Positions 45,705-55,946 of a stretch of DNA of 64,000 bases are shown piece after piece. The stretch comes from Lysinibacillus irui (GTDB taxonomy: Bacteria; Bacillota; Bacilli; Bacillales_A; Planococcaceae). Numbering within the stretch: position 1 is the first letter of the stretch; each line of letters begins with the position of its first letter. A program made the translations under genes and the position numbers. The notes beneath the pieces were generated by a model. It was not told the origin of the DNA and did not search any database. It saw nothing but the letters and a program-made list of their open reading frames with translations. The stretch is taken from positions 2,969,501 through 3,033,500 of the forward strand of contig NZ_CP113527.1 of NCBI RefSeq assembly GCF_028877475.1, written 5' to 3'.

Positions 45705-46121
45705 TTAATTTTTGCTATCTAAGTAGCCTTGTAAAATCATCACTGCTGCCATTTTATCAATGACCTGCTTACGCTTTTTGCGACTCACGTCCGCCTCGAT
45801 TAACATACGTTCAGCAGCCATCGTTGTTAGACGTTCATCCCATAATTTGACCGGTAGTGAGAAATGTTCTTCTAATAGCTTTTTATAGTTCTCAGAAGCC
45901 TCTCCACGCGGTCCAACCGTATTATTCATGTTTTTCGGAAAACCTACAACAAATTCTGTTATAGTGTATTCCTTTACTAGCTCGGCGATACGTTCAATGC
46001 CGAACTCACCATTCGCTTCATCAATTTTTACGGTTTCAATACCTTGGGCGGTCCAACCGAGTGCATCACTTACAGCAACGCCTACGGTTTTTGACCCAAC
46101 GTCTAATCCCATAATTCTCAT
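45705..46121 (-). CDS. ruvX: Putative Holliday junction resolvase RuvX (YqgF)
   Basis: 138 residues. [19 protein letters not shown] is the RNase H-like N-terminus with the catalytic aspartate, [18 protein letters not shown] and [15 protein letters not shown] the remaining motifs. YqgF-family proteins are needed in 16S rRNA 5' end processing in many bacteria and show junction-resolvase folds. In the conserved ireB-ruvX-yrzB run. Start ATG 46121 is 2 bp after the ireB stop. Confidence 0.93.
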   Translation of the reverse strand: MRIMGLDVGSKTVGVAVSDALGWTAQGIETVKIDEANGEFGIERIAELVKEYTITEFVVGFPKNMNNTVGPRGEASENYKKLLEEHFSLPVKLWDERLTTMAAERMLIEADVSRKKRKQVIDKMAAVMILQGYLDSKN

Positions 46122-46123
46122 TT

Positions 46124-46390
46124 CTAGTCCTCGTTATTCTTTTTGATATAAAATTTAACAAGCTCTTCTAGAATTTCGTCACGCTCAAGCTTGCGAATTA
46201 AATTACGAGCATCCTGATGGCGAGGAATATACGCCGGATCACCAGAAAGTAAGTAACCAACAATCTGATTGATAGGATTATATCCCTTTTCCTCTAATGA
46301 AGAATGTACTTTCAACATTACCTGCTTGACTTCCTGTTCCATTGATTCTTCTGGAAAATTAAATTTCATCGTTTGATCAAATGAACTCAT
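46124..46390 (-). CDS. ireB: IreB family regulatory phosphoprotein (YrzL)
   Basis: 88 residues, exactly the size of B. subtilis Yrz[21 protein letters not shown] and [20 protein letters not shown] are the DUF965/IreB signature. IreB is phosphorylated by the PASTA kinase IreK/PrkC in enterococci and affects cephalosporin resistance. The frame goes to 46444, but GAGGTGCTGGTC fits ATG 46390. It lies between alaS and ruvX as in other Bacillales. Confidence 0.92.
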   Translation of the reverse strand: MSSFDQTMKFNFPEESMEQEVKQVMLKVHSSLEEKGYNPINQIVGYLLSGDPAYIPRHQDARNLIRKLERDEILEELVKFYIKKNNED

Positions 46391-46478
46391 GACCAGCACC
46401 TCGCTTTCAGAAATAAGGAGATGTGCAAACAAGCTCATCTCCAATTTCTCTTTATTATAACATGTTTTGGTGAATTAA

Positions 46479-49139
46479 TTAAATGGATTTAACATAATCA
46501 TACACAGAAAGTAGTGCTTCATCAAGTTTTGAAGCATCTTTTGCACCTGCCATCGCCATATCTGGACGACCGCCACCTTTACCACCACATGCTTCTGCGA
46601 CCATTTTCACAATATTCCCTGCATGGTAATTGCCACCAACTAATTCTTTGGAAACACCTGCACATAGCATTACTTTTTCGCCATCAACAGCGCCAAGTAC
46701 GATAACTGCTTTTGGCATTTTCGCTTTCAGGTCATCCATCATTTGACGCAGTTGATTGTTATCCTTCGCTTCTACTTTTGTAGATAGAACCGTCACATCT
46801 CCAATTGTCTGTGCTGCATCAACAATAGCTCCTGCTTGAGCATTAGCGATTTTTTGCGATAAAGCTTCATTTTCACGTTGTAATTCTTTATAGTCAGCTT
46901 GTAATGCCTGAACTTTCGTTACGATATCTTTAGGGTTTGCTTTTAATAATGCAGCTGCTTCATTTAAAAGAGCCTCTTCTTCTTTAACCGCTTCATAAGC
47001 AACTTTACCTGTAACAGCTTCAATACGGCGAGTCCCTGCACCAATACCACCTTCTGAAACAATTTTGAAGAAGCCGATTTCAGAAGAACGTTTTACATGA
47101 ATACCACCACATAGCTCAATAGAATAATCCCCGATTGAAACTACACGAACAACATCACCATATTTTTCACCGAACAATGCCATTGCACCCATTGCTTTCG
47201 CTTCATCTATAGCTTTTTCTTCAATAATGACCTCTATATCATCCCACACTTTTTCATTTACAATACGTTCGATTTGTTGTAACTCTTCTTTTGTGACTTG
47301 ACCAAAGTGTGAGAAGTCAAAACGTAAACGGTCAGGACCTACATAAGAACCAGCTTGGTTAACATGGTCGCCTAACACATCTTTTAATGCACGTTGCATA
47401 ATATGTGTTGCTGTATGGTTTTTAATAATTAAATTACGGTCATCACGATTTACTACTGCTTGCACTGCATCTTCTACATGCATTTCACCAGATTCAACTA
47501 CTACAGTATGAAGTGGTTGCCCATTTGGTGCTTTTTGAACATCTTTTACTACAGCAGTAAAGCTATCATTTGAAATTGTACCGCTGTCGGCAATTTGACC
47601 GCCCATTTCAGCGTAGAAAGGTGTTTTAGCTAAAATGACTAATGCTTCTTGACCTTCTGAAGCTACTTTGGCAACTTGGCCATTGACGATCATTGCAGCA
47701 ATTTCAGTATTAGCTGTTAACGTATCATAGCCAACAAATTCACTTGCAACTGTTAAGTTTGCTAATACCTCATTTTGTACTTGCATGGAATCAACATCTT
47801 GACGTGCTGCACGAGCGCGCTCACGTTGCTCTTCCATCGCCGCCTCGAAGCCATCATGATCAACTTTCATGCCTACTTCCTCTGCGTATTCCTCTGTTAA
47901 TTCGATAGGGAAGCCATAAGTATCATATAAACGGAAAGCATCTGCACCTGGAATATAATCATGGCCTGCTGCTTTTTGTGATTCAACTACTTCATTAAAG
48001 ATAGCAAGACCTCCATCTAATGTTTCATGGAAACGAAGTTCTTCATTTTTAATAACGCGTTGAATAAATTCACATTTTTCCGTTACCTCTGGATAGAAGT
48101 CTTCCATAATTTTACCCACAGTTGGCACTAATTCAAACATAAATGGTTTTTCAATACCAATTTGTTTTGCATAACGAACAGCACGACGTAATAAGCGACG
48201 AAGTACATAGCCACGGCCTTCGTTTGAAGGAAGTGCTCCATCACCAATTGCGAATGCTACTGTACGAATATGGTCTGCAATCACTTTAAACGGTGTATTA
48301 ATATCTTCCTCTGAGCCGAAAATTTCATTTAAATCTACTTCGGACGGACGTTTATATTGACGGTTAGCAAATTCCTCGATTTTTTCAATAATTGGCATAA
48401 ATAAATCTGTATCAAAGTTCGTTGGTACATTTTGAACAACGGATACAATACGCTCTAAGCCCATACCTGTATCAATATTTTGTTTTGGTAGTGGCGTGTA
48501 AGTGCCATCAGGATTATGGTTAAATTGAGAAAACACAAGGTTCCAAATTTCAAGATAACGTTCATTCTCCCCACCTGGGTACATCTCAGGGTCATTTTCA
48601 TCTGAGCCGTATTCTACGCCACGATCATAAAAAATCTCTGAGTTCGGACCAGATGGACCTTCTCCGATATCCCAGAAGTTCCCTTCTAAACGAATTAAAC
48701 GTTCTTCTGGAATACCAATTTCATGATGCCACACATCATAAGCTTCTTGATCTTCAGGGTGAATTGTAATCGATAATAATTCTGGATCAAAGCCCATCCA
48801 CTTCTTATCTGTTAAAAACTCCCATGCATAATGAATAGCCTCTTTTTTGAAGTAGTCACCAATAGAGAAGTTTCCAAGCATTTCAAAGAACGTATGATGA
48901 CGAGCCGTTTTCCCAACATTCTCAATATCGTTTGTACGAATTGATTTTTGTGCGTTTGTAATACGTGGATTTTCAGGAATGACACGACCATCAAAATACG
49001 GTTTAAGTGTCGCAACACCAGAGTTAATCCAAAGTAATGATGGATCATTTATTGGCACAAGAGGTGCTGATGGCTCATGATGATGCCCCTTTTCTTTAAA
49101 AAATTCCAAATACATTCGGCGAATATCTACTGCTTTCAT
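46479..49139 (-). CDS. alaS: Alanyl-tRNA synthetase
   Basis: 886 residues, standard length. The class II core has [39 protein letters not shown] and [12 protein letters not shown]; the editing domain holds [16 protein letters not shown] and [13 protein letters not shown]; the C-terminal C-Ala domain includes [15 protein letters not shown]. It loads tRNA-Ala and edits Ser/Gly mischarging. GGAGGAATTTATCC precedes ATG 49139. Upstream lies a T-box riboswitch. The gene is co-oriented with ireB and ruvX. Confidence 0.97.
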   Translation of the reverse strand: MKAVDIRRMYLEFFKEKGHHHEPSAPLVPINDPSLLWINSGVATLKPYFDGRVIPENPRITNAQKSIRTNDIENVGKTARHHTFFEMLGNFSIGDYFKKEAIHYAWEFLTDKKWMGFDPELLSITIHPEDQEAYDVWHHEIGIPEERLIRLEGNFWDIGEGPSGPNSEIFYDRGVEYGSDENDPEMYPGGENERYLEIWNLVFSQFNHNPDGTYTPLPKQNIDTGMGLERIVSVVQNVPTNFDTDLFMPIIEKIEEFANRQYKRPSEVDLNEIFGSEEDINTPFKVIADHIRTVAFAIGDGALPSNEGRGYVLRRLLRRAVRYAKQIGIEKPFMFELVPTVGKIMEDFYPEVTEKCEFIQRVIKNEELRFHETLDGGLAIFNEVVESQKAAGHDYIPGADAFRLYDTYGFPIELTEEYAEEVGMKVDHDGFEAAMEEQRERARAARQDVDSMQVQNEVLANLTVASEFVGYDTLTANTEIAAMIVNGQVAKVASEGQEALVILAKTPFYAEMGGQIADSGTISNDSFTAVVKDVQKAPNGQPLHTVVVESGEMHVEDAVQAVVNRDDRNLIIKNHTATHIMQRALKDVLGDHVNQAGSYVGPDRLRFDFSHFGQVTKEELQQIERIVNEKVWDDIEVIIEEKAIDEAKAMGAMALFGEKYGDVVRVVSIGDYSIELCGGIHVKRSSEIGFFKIVSEGGIGAGTRRIEAVTGKVAYEAVKEEEALLNEAAALLKANPKDIVTKVQALQADYKELQRENEALSQKIANAQAGAIVDAAQTIGDVTVLSTKVEAKDNNQLRQMMDDLKAKMPKAVIVLGAVDGEKVMLCAGVSKELVGGNYHAGNIVKMVAEACGGKGGGRPDMAMAGAKDASKLDEALLSVYDYVKSI

Positions 49140-49214
49140 TGGATAAATTCCTCCTATTTTTTATATTGTAAAATCACGATATGAATCCTGCAATCTACAT
49201 GAATTACACCTTTA

Positions 49215-49480
49215 AGGTTCTACCGAAGAAAATAAAAAAAGCCCTCATCCCCAAAAAAGGGACGAGGACTTGTCATTTGTCTCGCGGTACCACCCTAGTT
49301 GTAAGTAAACGCTCTTACTTACCTCTTTAGCACTTGTAACGTCAGTGAACGGCAGGGATTAGCTGCACTCTGGAGTAGCTTTCGGCATTTGCTGTTGTGA
49401 GGATTTTTTCAGCCTAGAAATCCCTTTCTTTTCACATACAAATACGTACTGTCTCCATCATCGTTTTTACTTTTTCTATC
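49215..49480 (-). promoter_or_regulatory. T-box riboswitch leader of alaS
   Basis: The T-box sequence GGTGGTACCGCGAG lies on the minus strand at about 49281-49295. Upstream stem I is seen as GATGATGGAGACAGTACG, and a terminator hairpin is formed downstream by CTCGTCCC..GGGATGAGGG followed by TTTTTTT (about 49230-49272). T-boxes read uncharged tRNA; the gene is alaS, so tRNA-Ala is expected to relieve termination. The exact specifier GCN codon was not located with certainty. Confidence 0.9.
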
Positions 49481-49538
49481 GAAAATTATAAAAAAAATTT
49501 GTTGTGCTGTCAATTAGTACTAGTATAACAAACGATAG

Positions 49539-50504
49539 CTATGCAATCATTTTTTTGAAGTAGACCCACATGCCCCATGTAAATAACACTAAGAAGGCAC
49601 TGATCGTAATTGTTGTAATCGGCGAGTCTTGATAAGGTAAAGGTACATTCATACCAAAAAAGCTAGTAATCACAGAAAGTGGTAACATAATCGTCGAGAT
49701 TACAGTTAATAAGTTTAGTTTTTCAATAGATTTCCCACTAATAATTGAAAAATACGTATCTAGCGTACTGTTGACTAAATCACGATAGGTCTCCGTAGAA
49801 TCAACAAGACGTTCTAAATGGTCATTTAAATCTTTATAGAATGGAATATTATCTTCTTGAATGTCAAATTTCCATTGACCATTCATAGTTGAAAAAATTC
49901 TTCTTTGCGGCATAATAGCTTGGCGAATTAAAATAATGTTCCGCTTCAGCGCAAGAAATTCCTCGGTAACGACTTTTGGTTGATAATCATAAATTTCCTC
50001 TTCCAGTTCATCAATGCGTGCTCGGATGCGCTCTAATACCGGAAAATACTCATCTGTAATTCCATCAATAATCGTATGCAGTAAAAAATCAGTGCCTTTT
50101 TCCATATACGTTGAACTATTGAAGCAAACCTTTTCCATATGACCAAGCCATTGTAATTTCTGTTTATGAACAGTGACTACATAATTTGGCCCCATAAAAA
50201 TATTTAACTCAACAGTTGTAATTTCATTGTTACTTTTTTCATTGTAGATAGGCGCATGGAAAACAAAAAATTTATAATCACCATAGTTATCCATTTTAGG
50301 ACGTGATCCTTCATGTAAGCAATCTTCCACTGCTAGTGGATGAAAGCCAAAGACATCTGCTATATTATTTAATTCATTATATCGATAAGCATATAAATCC
50401 ACCCATAATAAATCTCCGTTAGGAATAGGAAGTTGTATATCAAGCATATTGAAATCATGTTGCACTGTCTTACTATTGCTTTCATAATAGTGAATTTTAA
50501 TCAT
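49539..50504 (-). CDS. corA: CorA family magnesium/cobalt transporter
   Basis: 321 residues. The cytoplasmic funnel part includes PLAVEDCLHEGSRPKMDNYG, and the two C-terminal helices follow, the first with SFFGMNV carrying the GMN selectivity motif (about residue 277-279), then a short loop and TWGMWVYFKKMIA. A pentameric Mg2+ channel. GAGGTGAAG precedes ATG 50504. It is preceded on its transcript by an M-box (50755-50925), a terminator hairpin and a small ORF, so it is controlled by cellular Mg2+. Confidence 0.95.
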   Translation of the reverse strand: MIKIHYYESNSKTVQHDFNMLDIQLPIPNGDLLWVDLYAYRYNELNNIADVFGFHPLAVEDCLHEGSRPKMDNYGDYKFFVFHAPIYNEKSNNEITTVELNIFMGPNYVVTVHKQKLQWLGHMEKVCFNSSTYMEKGTDFLLHTIIDGITDEYFPVLERIRARIDELEEEIYDYQPKVVTEEFLALKRNIILIRQAIMPQRRIFSTMNGQWKFDIQEDNIPFYKDLNDHLERLVDSTETYRDLVNSTLDTYFSIISGKSIEKLNLLTVISTIMLPLSVITSFFGMNVPLPYQDSPITTITISAFLVLFTWGMWVYFKKMIA

Positions 50505-50555
50505 TATACTTCACCTCGTGTTTCGTTATGAGAAAGTAACAAAAGGTAATCAAAC

Positions 50556-50651
50556 TTACCTTTTGTCTGCGTCGGTGATCAGAAATTGACGACTTTTTAA
50601 TTGTTGCTGTTTACCTAAATAGTACTTATTCGGCTCAGGACTACTATCCAT
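50556..50651 (-). CDS. Leader ORF between the M-box and corA, 31 aa
   Basis: Reads MDSSPEPNKYYLGKQQQLKS then RQFLITDADKR. GGAAGGTGA lies just upstream of ATG 50651, so it should be translated. Its stop codon lies in a hairpin formed by ACAAAAGGTAA and TTACCTTTTGT (about 50540-50566), with 51 bp to corA. The position, downstream of the riboswitch terminator and upstream of corA, suggests a regulatory leader peptide or a small Mg2+-response protein. No known family recognised. Confidence 0.6.
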   Translation of the reverse strand: MDSSPEPNKYYLGKQQQLKSRQFLITDADKR

Positions 50652-50675
50652 TTCTCATCACCTTCCTTTCATAAC

Positions 50676-50708
50676 AAAAACACGCCTTCTACGAATGAAG
50701 GCGTGTTG
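50676..50708 (-). terminator. Terminator switched by the M-box
   Basis: CACGCCTTC / GAAGGCGTG stem-loop followed by TTTTT on the minus strand, placed between the aptamer and the leader ORF; Mg2+ binding is expected to favour this terminator. Confidence 0.85.
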
Positions 50709-50754
50709 AATACACATATCAAAAAAATAGCAATAAAAAACATTGCATGCTTGT

Positions 50755-50925
50755 TACCTTCAAACGTTGAGTTTTAGCACTATGCGGCATAGGATTATGT
50801 CCAGCTACGTTAAAAAACACCTTATTTCGATGATTTCTGTTGACCCATTGGCGTCTCTCGACATTTTTGGGTAGTAGCGTATCTCCAGCATAGGAGCCTC
50901 ACCTAACGAAGGGAGTTTATTCTTT
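50755..50925 (-). promoter_or_regulatory. M-box (ykoK) magnesium riboswitch
   Basis: On the minus strand the hallmark blocks appear in order: TTAGGTGAGGCTCCTATG, then GCTACTACCC, GACGCCAATGGGTCAACAG, ATAAGGTG and AGCTGGAC. This is the ykoK/M-box class, which binds several Mg2+ ions. It precedes the corA transport gene and lies past the HpaB-like gene, which is transcribed away from it on the same strand upstream. High confidence from sequence blocks alone; a covariance search was not run. Confidence 0.93.
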
Positions 50926-50973
50926 TATTCCTACAAATCATAGCGGATACAATCACAACTGTCAAACAATTAA

Positions 50974-52407
50974 TCAATCACTCTTCAAGAAATCTTCCAC
51001 TCTCTGAACGAAATACTCCCGATGATAAGACTGATAGAGCAGGCTAGTTAAACGTACAGGGTCACCAAAGAAAAAGCGTTCATAAAGTGTTTGTCTTGTG
51101 CCAAAACTACTCATCGTTAAATCCCAAGCCAAACGGAACTTTTTTACTCGCTCTTCGCCTGTATCTCGGATTGATTGTAAGTAGTGATCAAGATCACCGT
51201 CATCTGTTGCAAATGCTTTTGCACTTGGTATAGACATTAAACCGCTTGCCCCAAGTAGCTGGACAATATCTGTGAAGGTTGGATACACTTTCGGGAAAAT
51301 TTGAATCGCGACCTGTAGCGTGGATAGGTCAGGTCGTATAAAGCCAAACAAATCTCTCTGTGCCTCTATTTCTGATTTTAATTGTAATGCTTTCATCGTT
51401 TCTAAAGCCACAATGACATCCACCACTTTTTGATGTACATGTTGGTATTCTCCAATATTAATTGTATCCACAATTGATTGTATGACCCCTAGGATAAACT
51501 CCGTCTTGGCAATTTGACGAGACAGTACTTGATGCAAGCCATAGGCCTGGAATCCACTCACATTCATAAATTGATTAGCAACGTCGACATTTTCATAGTA
51601 AAAAACACGATCCCATGGGACAACTACATCATCAAATACAACGATCGCATCCATTTCTTCAAAACGAGCACTCAAAGGGTGATCAAAAGTAGAATGTCCG
51701 CCTACAAAAGATTGTCGACATAAAAACTTTAAGCCCTTCGTATTACTCGGTATAGAAAAGCCGAAACCTTTTCCTTCATCATAGCCATTTGTAGATAAAA
51801 CGAGCAATTCATCTGTTATACCACCCTGTGTTGCTAATAATCTTGCCCCTTTAATGACTAAACCTTCACTTGTCTTCTCGGTAATTTTTGCCGCAATCGT
51901 AATATCTTCATTTTCATGGTAGTAGCGCTGACGATTCACTTGTGGTTCGATAAAGGTATGTGTCATCGTTATATCATTTTCACGAGCATACTCATAAAAC
52001 TTTAGTAAATGCTCAGGAAAACAGTTTGGTTTATCTTTTAAAAAATCTGATGCAGAAGCTAGGGCCATTAACGTCGTATTCATATAATCAGGACTTCTTC
52101 CTAAAAAACCGTTAGATGCTAAGGCCCATTCCCTTGCAGCTTGGCGTCTTTTCACAAGATCTTCTGGGGTCAAAACCTGAAGAAATGACATGCCGACTCT
52201 CTCTTTACTAGTTGGCGATTCGTATGTCATTTTTTCAAGAAGTGCCCTTTGATGTTGTAGATCAAAAAGTTTCGCTTGACTTTGCATAACCCCTTTAAAG
52301 GCAGGATGTTCTGACACCTTTCCTGTCACAACTTCTCCATCAATCGAAATATACGTTTTCAAAGCATCAATGCGCTCAATATACTGCTGCCCTGTCATTA
52401 TTGCCAT
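50974..52407 (-). CDS. 4-hydroxyphenylacetate 3-hydroxylase (HpaB)-like oxygenase
   Basis: 477 residues in the HpaB/acyl-CoA dehydrogenase fold. TGQQYIERIDALKTYISIDG starts the N-terminal domain, RQRYYHENEDITI, LLATQGGITDELLVLS and QAYGLHQVLSRQIAKTEFIL fit the FAD-binding parts. HpaB uses FADH2 from a partner reductase (HpaC) to hydroxylate phenols; no hpaC is adjacent, and related family members (4-hydroxybutyryl-CoA dehydratase) exist, so the substrate is uncertain. The frame extends to 52425; AGGGGTGAC fits ATG 52407. Confidence 0.85.
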   Translation of the reverse strand: MAIMTGQQYIERIDALKTYISIDGEVVTGKVSEHPAFKGVMQSQAKLFDLQHQRALLEKMTYESPTSKERVGMSFLQVLTPEDLVKRRQAAREWALASNGFLGRSPDYMNTTLMALASASDFLKDKPNCFPEHLLKFYEYARENDITMTHTFIEPQVNRQRYYHENEDITIAAKITEKTSEGLVIKGARLLATQGGITDELLVLSTNGYDEGKGFGFSIPSNTKGLKFLCRQSFVGGHSTFDHPLSARFEEMDAIVVFDDVVVPWDRVFYYENVDVANQFMNVSGFQAYGLHQVLSRQIAKTEFILGVIQSIVDTINIGEYQHVHQKVVDVIVALETMKALQLKSEIEAQRDLFGFIRPDLSTLQVAIQIFPKVYPTFTDIVQLLGASGLMSIPSAKAFATDDGDLDHYLQSIRDTGEERVKKFRLAWDLTMSSFGTRQTLYERFFFGDPVRLTSLLYQSYHREYFVQRVEDFLKSD

Positions 52408-52492
52408 ACTGTCACCCCTATACATTTCCTATGTTTTTGTACTTATCTAGTATATGAAATGTTCAAAAATTAGGTGACGACACAGCTAAGTA

Positions 52493-52529
52493 GAAAAAAC
52501 CCGATTAGATACTGTCAGTCTAATCGGGT
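52493..52529 (-). terminator. Terminator of recD2
   Basis: ACCCGATTAGA / TCTAATCGGGT perfect 11-bp stem followed by TTTTTT on the minus strand, 30 bp past the recD2 stop. Confidence 0.85.
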
Positions 52530-52558
52530 ACATGTTCTTATTGATCGAGGTAACTACT

Positions 52559-54988
52559 TTAGTCATCCAAAAAATCATACGGAGAGATATCCTCCATACC
52601 AATCATCGGATGAATATAAGGTGCTGTTTCTGCCGTTAGCTTTTGTTCATTGGATAGCTCTTTACTCTCTTCTTCTTCCACTGAGACTGCATCGACTTCA
52701 ATAATCTCATCATTCAGATCCATTGGGTTGAGTCTAGCTCGTAAGGAAGTGAATCGCTGTAGATCGTCCGTACGCTGTAAGCCATCTGCCAGCACATCAG
52801 GTTCGCCACAAAGTATCAAGAAATTTTTTGCACGTGTAATGCCTGTGTATAAAAGGTTACGACGCAACATTTTTGAATATCCTCTGACAACAGGCATAAT
52901 AACGGTTTGAAACTCAGAGCCTTGTGATTTATGGATTGAACAACAATAGGCTAATGTCAATTGATTTAAATCACTACGTTGATAGGTTACTTCAATACCA
53001 TCAAAGGAAACGACTAGTAAATCTTGCTTTTCTATTGTTTCCTTCGCCTTAATAATACTTATGACTTCCCCCATATCACCATTAAAAACATTACTTTCAG
53101 GTTGATTGACTAGCTGCAGGACTTTATCCTTTATCCTATAGGTGACATCGCCGAAGACAAGCTCTTTTCGAGTACCCGTATCATTTGGATTGATGAGCTC
53201 TTGTATCATTTTGTTTAAATTATCAATGCCAGCAGGTCCTTTATACATGGGGGCTAGCACTTGAATATTACGAATTTCTTGACCTTTTGCCACCGCACTT
53301 TTTACAACTTGCGTAACGACATTCGCAACCTGATCAGCTGAAGCCTTAATAAATGAACGATCTGATGTTTTGGCTGTAAGATCATTGGGAATGGTTCCTT
53401 TTTTTATTTGATGGGCAAGTTCAATAATCGTAGAACCTTCAGCTTGCCTGTAGACATCAGTTAATTCAACCGTCGGCAATTGCTTGGATGCTAATAAATC
53501 CTTTAACACCTGTCCTGGACCTACGGGTGGAAGCTGATCCTGGTCACCAACAAAGACAACCTGAACATCTTCATGTAATGCTTTTAATAACTGATGAGCA
53601 AGCCATGTATCCACCATGGACATTTCGTCCACAATAATCAGCTTGCCAGTCACCTCACGCTCTGTCTCTTCTTCTTTTTCTTGCCCTGTAAAGCCAAGTA
53701 GTCGATGAATAGTCATTGCAGGAAGTTCAGTCGATTCAGCTAATCGTTTAGCAGCACGTCCAGTTGGTGCACAAAGAATGATTGGAAAAGGCTCCTCTTT
53801 TTGCGCATATTCTTTTGGGTTTAATGATAAGCCATGCAGCTTTGCATATACTTCAACGACTCCACGGACAACAGTCGTTTTCCCAGTCCCAGGGCCGCCC
53901 GTTAAAATCATGACCGCTGAATTTAAGGCTTGCTCAATAGCATTGGCCTGTGTTTCGGCATAGGTAACATTAAGTAACTCCTCTGTTTCACCAATAGCTT
54001 TACGAATTTCATCTTTACTAAAATGCTCCGCCTTATTATTTCGTTCAATGAGCGAAACAATTTTCGATGCAATGCCTACCTCAGAAAAATAAAGTGATGG
54101 TAAATATAACCGAGTTTCTTCACCACAAATTTTTCCCTCTTCACGCAGTTCGATACACGCTTTAGAAATGTCTTCAAATGGGATCTCCTGTCGTTGGCTT
54201 TGTTCAAGCATATCCTTAACGAGGGGCAAAACATCTTCAGCATCAAGATATACATGTCCATCCGATAATGCAGCCGTATTTAAAACATGGAAAATCGCTG
54301 CTTTGACACGATCAGGATGTTTGCCAGTAATGCCTAATTTCGCACCTAATTCGTCAGCTCGAAAGAAACCAACCCCCTCAACATCTTCAATCAAACGGTA
54401 TGGATTTTCTGTTAATAATTCAATTGTTTCAGTTCGATAGGTTTGATAAATTTTCATCCCGAGCTGTGGTCCAAAGCCCCACTCATTTAACTGAATCATC
54501 ACTCGTTCTAAGCCTAAGTTTTGCTCAATGGTGCGATGAATCACTTCTTTTTTTTCAGTAGATAGCCGTGGTACAGCATCGAGCGCGCTAGGATCTTCCA
54601 AAATAACACGGAGTGCATTAGCTCCTAATTTTTCAACAATCGTTTCAGCCGTTTTTTTCCCAATTCCTACGAATAAATCACTGGATAAGTAATGTATAAT
54701 GCCTTGTTCGGTTGCAGGTACCTCTTTTGTAAAAGTCTCAATTTGAAATTGAGCTCCATATTTAGGATGTTGCTTTAAAATCCCTGTAAAACGATATTGC
54801 TCATCCATTTGTAGCGGTGGAAAATAACCAACAACGATAATCTCTTTATCTTCATATTGTAAGTTTGTCTCTTGAATTTTCACACGTACAATCGAATACA
54901 TATTTTGTGCATTATGAAAAATGGAGACGATTGGACGTCCGAGTATAAAAAATTTATTGAGCTCGAATAAATCTAAATGATCTGTCAT
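52559..54988 (-). CDS. recD2: RecD2 family 5'-3' DNA helicase
   Basis: 809 residues. The long N-terminal region of RecD2 (about 1-330) holds the OB-like and HhH parts, with LPRLSTEKKEVIHR near the HhH; helicase motif I is ILTGGPGTGKTTVV, motif II VDEMSMVD, motif III QLPPVGPGQVL, and SIHKSQGSEFQ near motif V. RecD2 lacks RecBC in Firmicutes and helps replication fork stability. AGAAAGGACG precedes ATG 54988. In B. subtilis YrrC is in the same position between alaS and yrrB. Confidence 0.94.
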   Translation of the reverse strand: MTDHLDLFELNKFFILGRPIVSIFHNAQNMYSIVRVKIQETNLQYEDKEIIVVGYFPPLQMDEQYRFTGILKQHPKYGAQFQIETFTKEVPATEQGIIHYLSSDLFVGIGKKTAETIVEKLGANALRVILEDPSALDAVPRLSTEKKEVIHRTIEQNLGLERVMIQLNEWGFGPQLGMKIYQTYRTETIELLTENPYRLIEDVEGVGFFRADELGAKLGITGKHPDRVKAAIFHVLNTAALSDGHVYLDAEDVLPLVKDMLEQSQRQEIPFEDISKACIELREEGKICGEETRLYLPSLYFSEVGIASKIVSLIERNNKAEHFSKDEIRKAIGETEELLNVTYAETQANAIEQALNSAVMILTGGPGTGKTTVVRGVVEVYAKLHGLSLNPKEYAQKEEPFPIILCAPTGRAAKRLAESTELPAMTIHRLLGFTGQEKEEETEREVTGKLIIVDEMSMVDTWLAHQLLKALHEDVQVVFVGDQDQLPPVGPGQVLKDLLASKQLPTVELTDVYRQAEGSTIIELAHQIKKGTIPNDLTAKTSDRSFIKASADQVANVVTQVVKSAVAKGQEIRNIQVLAPMYKGPAGIDNLNKMIQELINPNDTGTRKELVFGDVTYRIKDKVLQLVNQPESNVFNGDMGEVISIIKAKETIEKQDLLVVSFDGIEVTYQRSDLNQLTLAYCCSIHKSQGSEFQTVIMPVVRGYSKMLRRNLLYTGITRAKNFLILCGEPDVLADGLQRTDDLQRFTSLRARLNPMDLNDEIIEVDAVSVEEEESKELSNEQKLTAETAPYIHPMIGMEDISPYDFLDD

Positions 54989-55169
54989 GTTCGGATCGTC
55001 CTTTCTTAATTGTTTTCAATCTTTTTATTTTACCATAGCCTAGGAAAAATATCGTAGAGAAAAATGTTTTCCTCTCTTTATTTTTACATTATTTTGACAA
55101 ATGACAATTCTCCGCCTTTTACTATCGTTCCATGCTATGATGAATATGAATTAGTAGCACGGAAGGATT

Positions 55170-55946
55170 GTGAAGTCATTGGAATTTAGACCTTGCATCG
55201 ATTTACATGAAGGCAAAGTAAAACAAATTGTCGGGAGCACTCTAGGGTATACGGATCAAGCCGTCGTAGAAAATTATATTTCTAATCATGATGCTAGCTA
55301 CTTTGCTCAACTGTTTGCAAAAGATCAGTTGACGGGTGGTCACGTCATCATGCTTGGTTCAGGAAATGAAGAAGCCGCTTTAGCTGCTTTAGCTGCCTAC
55401 CCCCAAGGCTTACAAATTGGTGGTGGCATTACAGCTGAAAATGCACAAAAATTTATAGATGCAGGGGCTTCACATGTCATTGTCACATCCTATATTTTTC
55501 ATGATGGTCAGCTAGATTTAGTACGTTTAAAACATTTAAACCAATTAATTGGTAAAGAACGTCTCGTCATTGACCTCAGTTGTAAGATGCGTGATGGAAA
55601 GTGGTTTGTCGTAACAGATAAATGGACCAGATTTAGTCATTTCGAAGTCAATGCAACGTCCATAGCCTATATTGAGCAGTTTTGTGATGAACTTTTAATT
55701 CACGCTGTTGATGTGGAAGGGAAAAAAGGCGGAATGCAAGAAAGTTTGGTACGGGATTTAGCTGCTTGGACTTCCATCCCAACCACTTACGCTGGCGGTG
55801 TTCGTTCAGTTGAAGACTTAGAAAAATTTAACCTATTAGCCAACGGAAAACTGCATGTGACCATCGGAAGTGCCCTCTCTCTTTTTGGCGGAGATTTACC
55901 ATATACAGATGTAGTGAAATATTGTAAAAAGGACGGGATTTTGTGA
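55170..55946 (+). CDS. hisA: Phosphoribosyl-ProFAR isomerase HisA, eukaryotic type
   Basis: 258 residues. The TIM-barrel N-terminus FRPCIDLHEGKVKQIVG (first catalytic aspartate in CIDLH) and the second half with HAVDVEGKKGGM (second catalytic aspartate) match the eukaryotic/HIS6 branch rather than the usual bacterial HisA (which starts with a short IPAIDLIDG-type). GGGITAENAQKFIDAGA and TYAGGVRSVEDLEKF bind phosphates. It would isomerise ProFAR to PRFAR in histidine synthesis. No other his gene lies nearby. Start is either GTG 55170 or TTG 55179; GGAAGG is 3 and 12 nt upstream, respectively, so it is undecided. Overlaps the next gene by 4 bp. Confidence 0.9.
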   Translation: MKSLEFRPCIDLHEGKVKQIVGSTLGYTDQAVVENYISNHDASYFAQLFAKDQLTGGHVIMLGSGNEEAALAALAAYPQGLQIGGGITAENAQKFIDAGASHVIVTSYIFHDGQLDLVRLKHLNQLIGKERLVIDLSCKMRDGKWFVVTDKWTRFSHFEVNATSIAYIEQFCDELLIHAVDVEGKKGGMQESLVRDLAAWTSIPTTYAGGVRSVEDLEKFNLLANGKLHVTIGSALSLFGGDLPYTDVVKYCKKDGIL

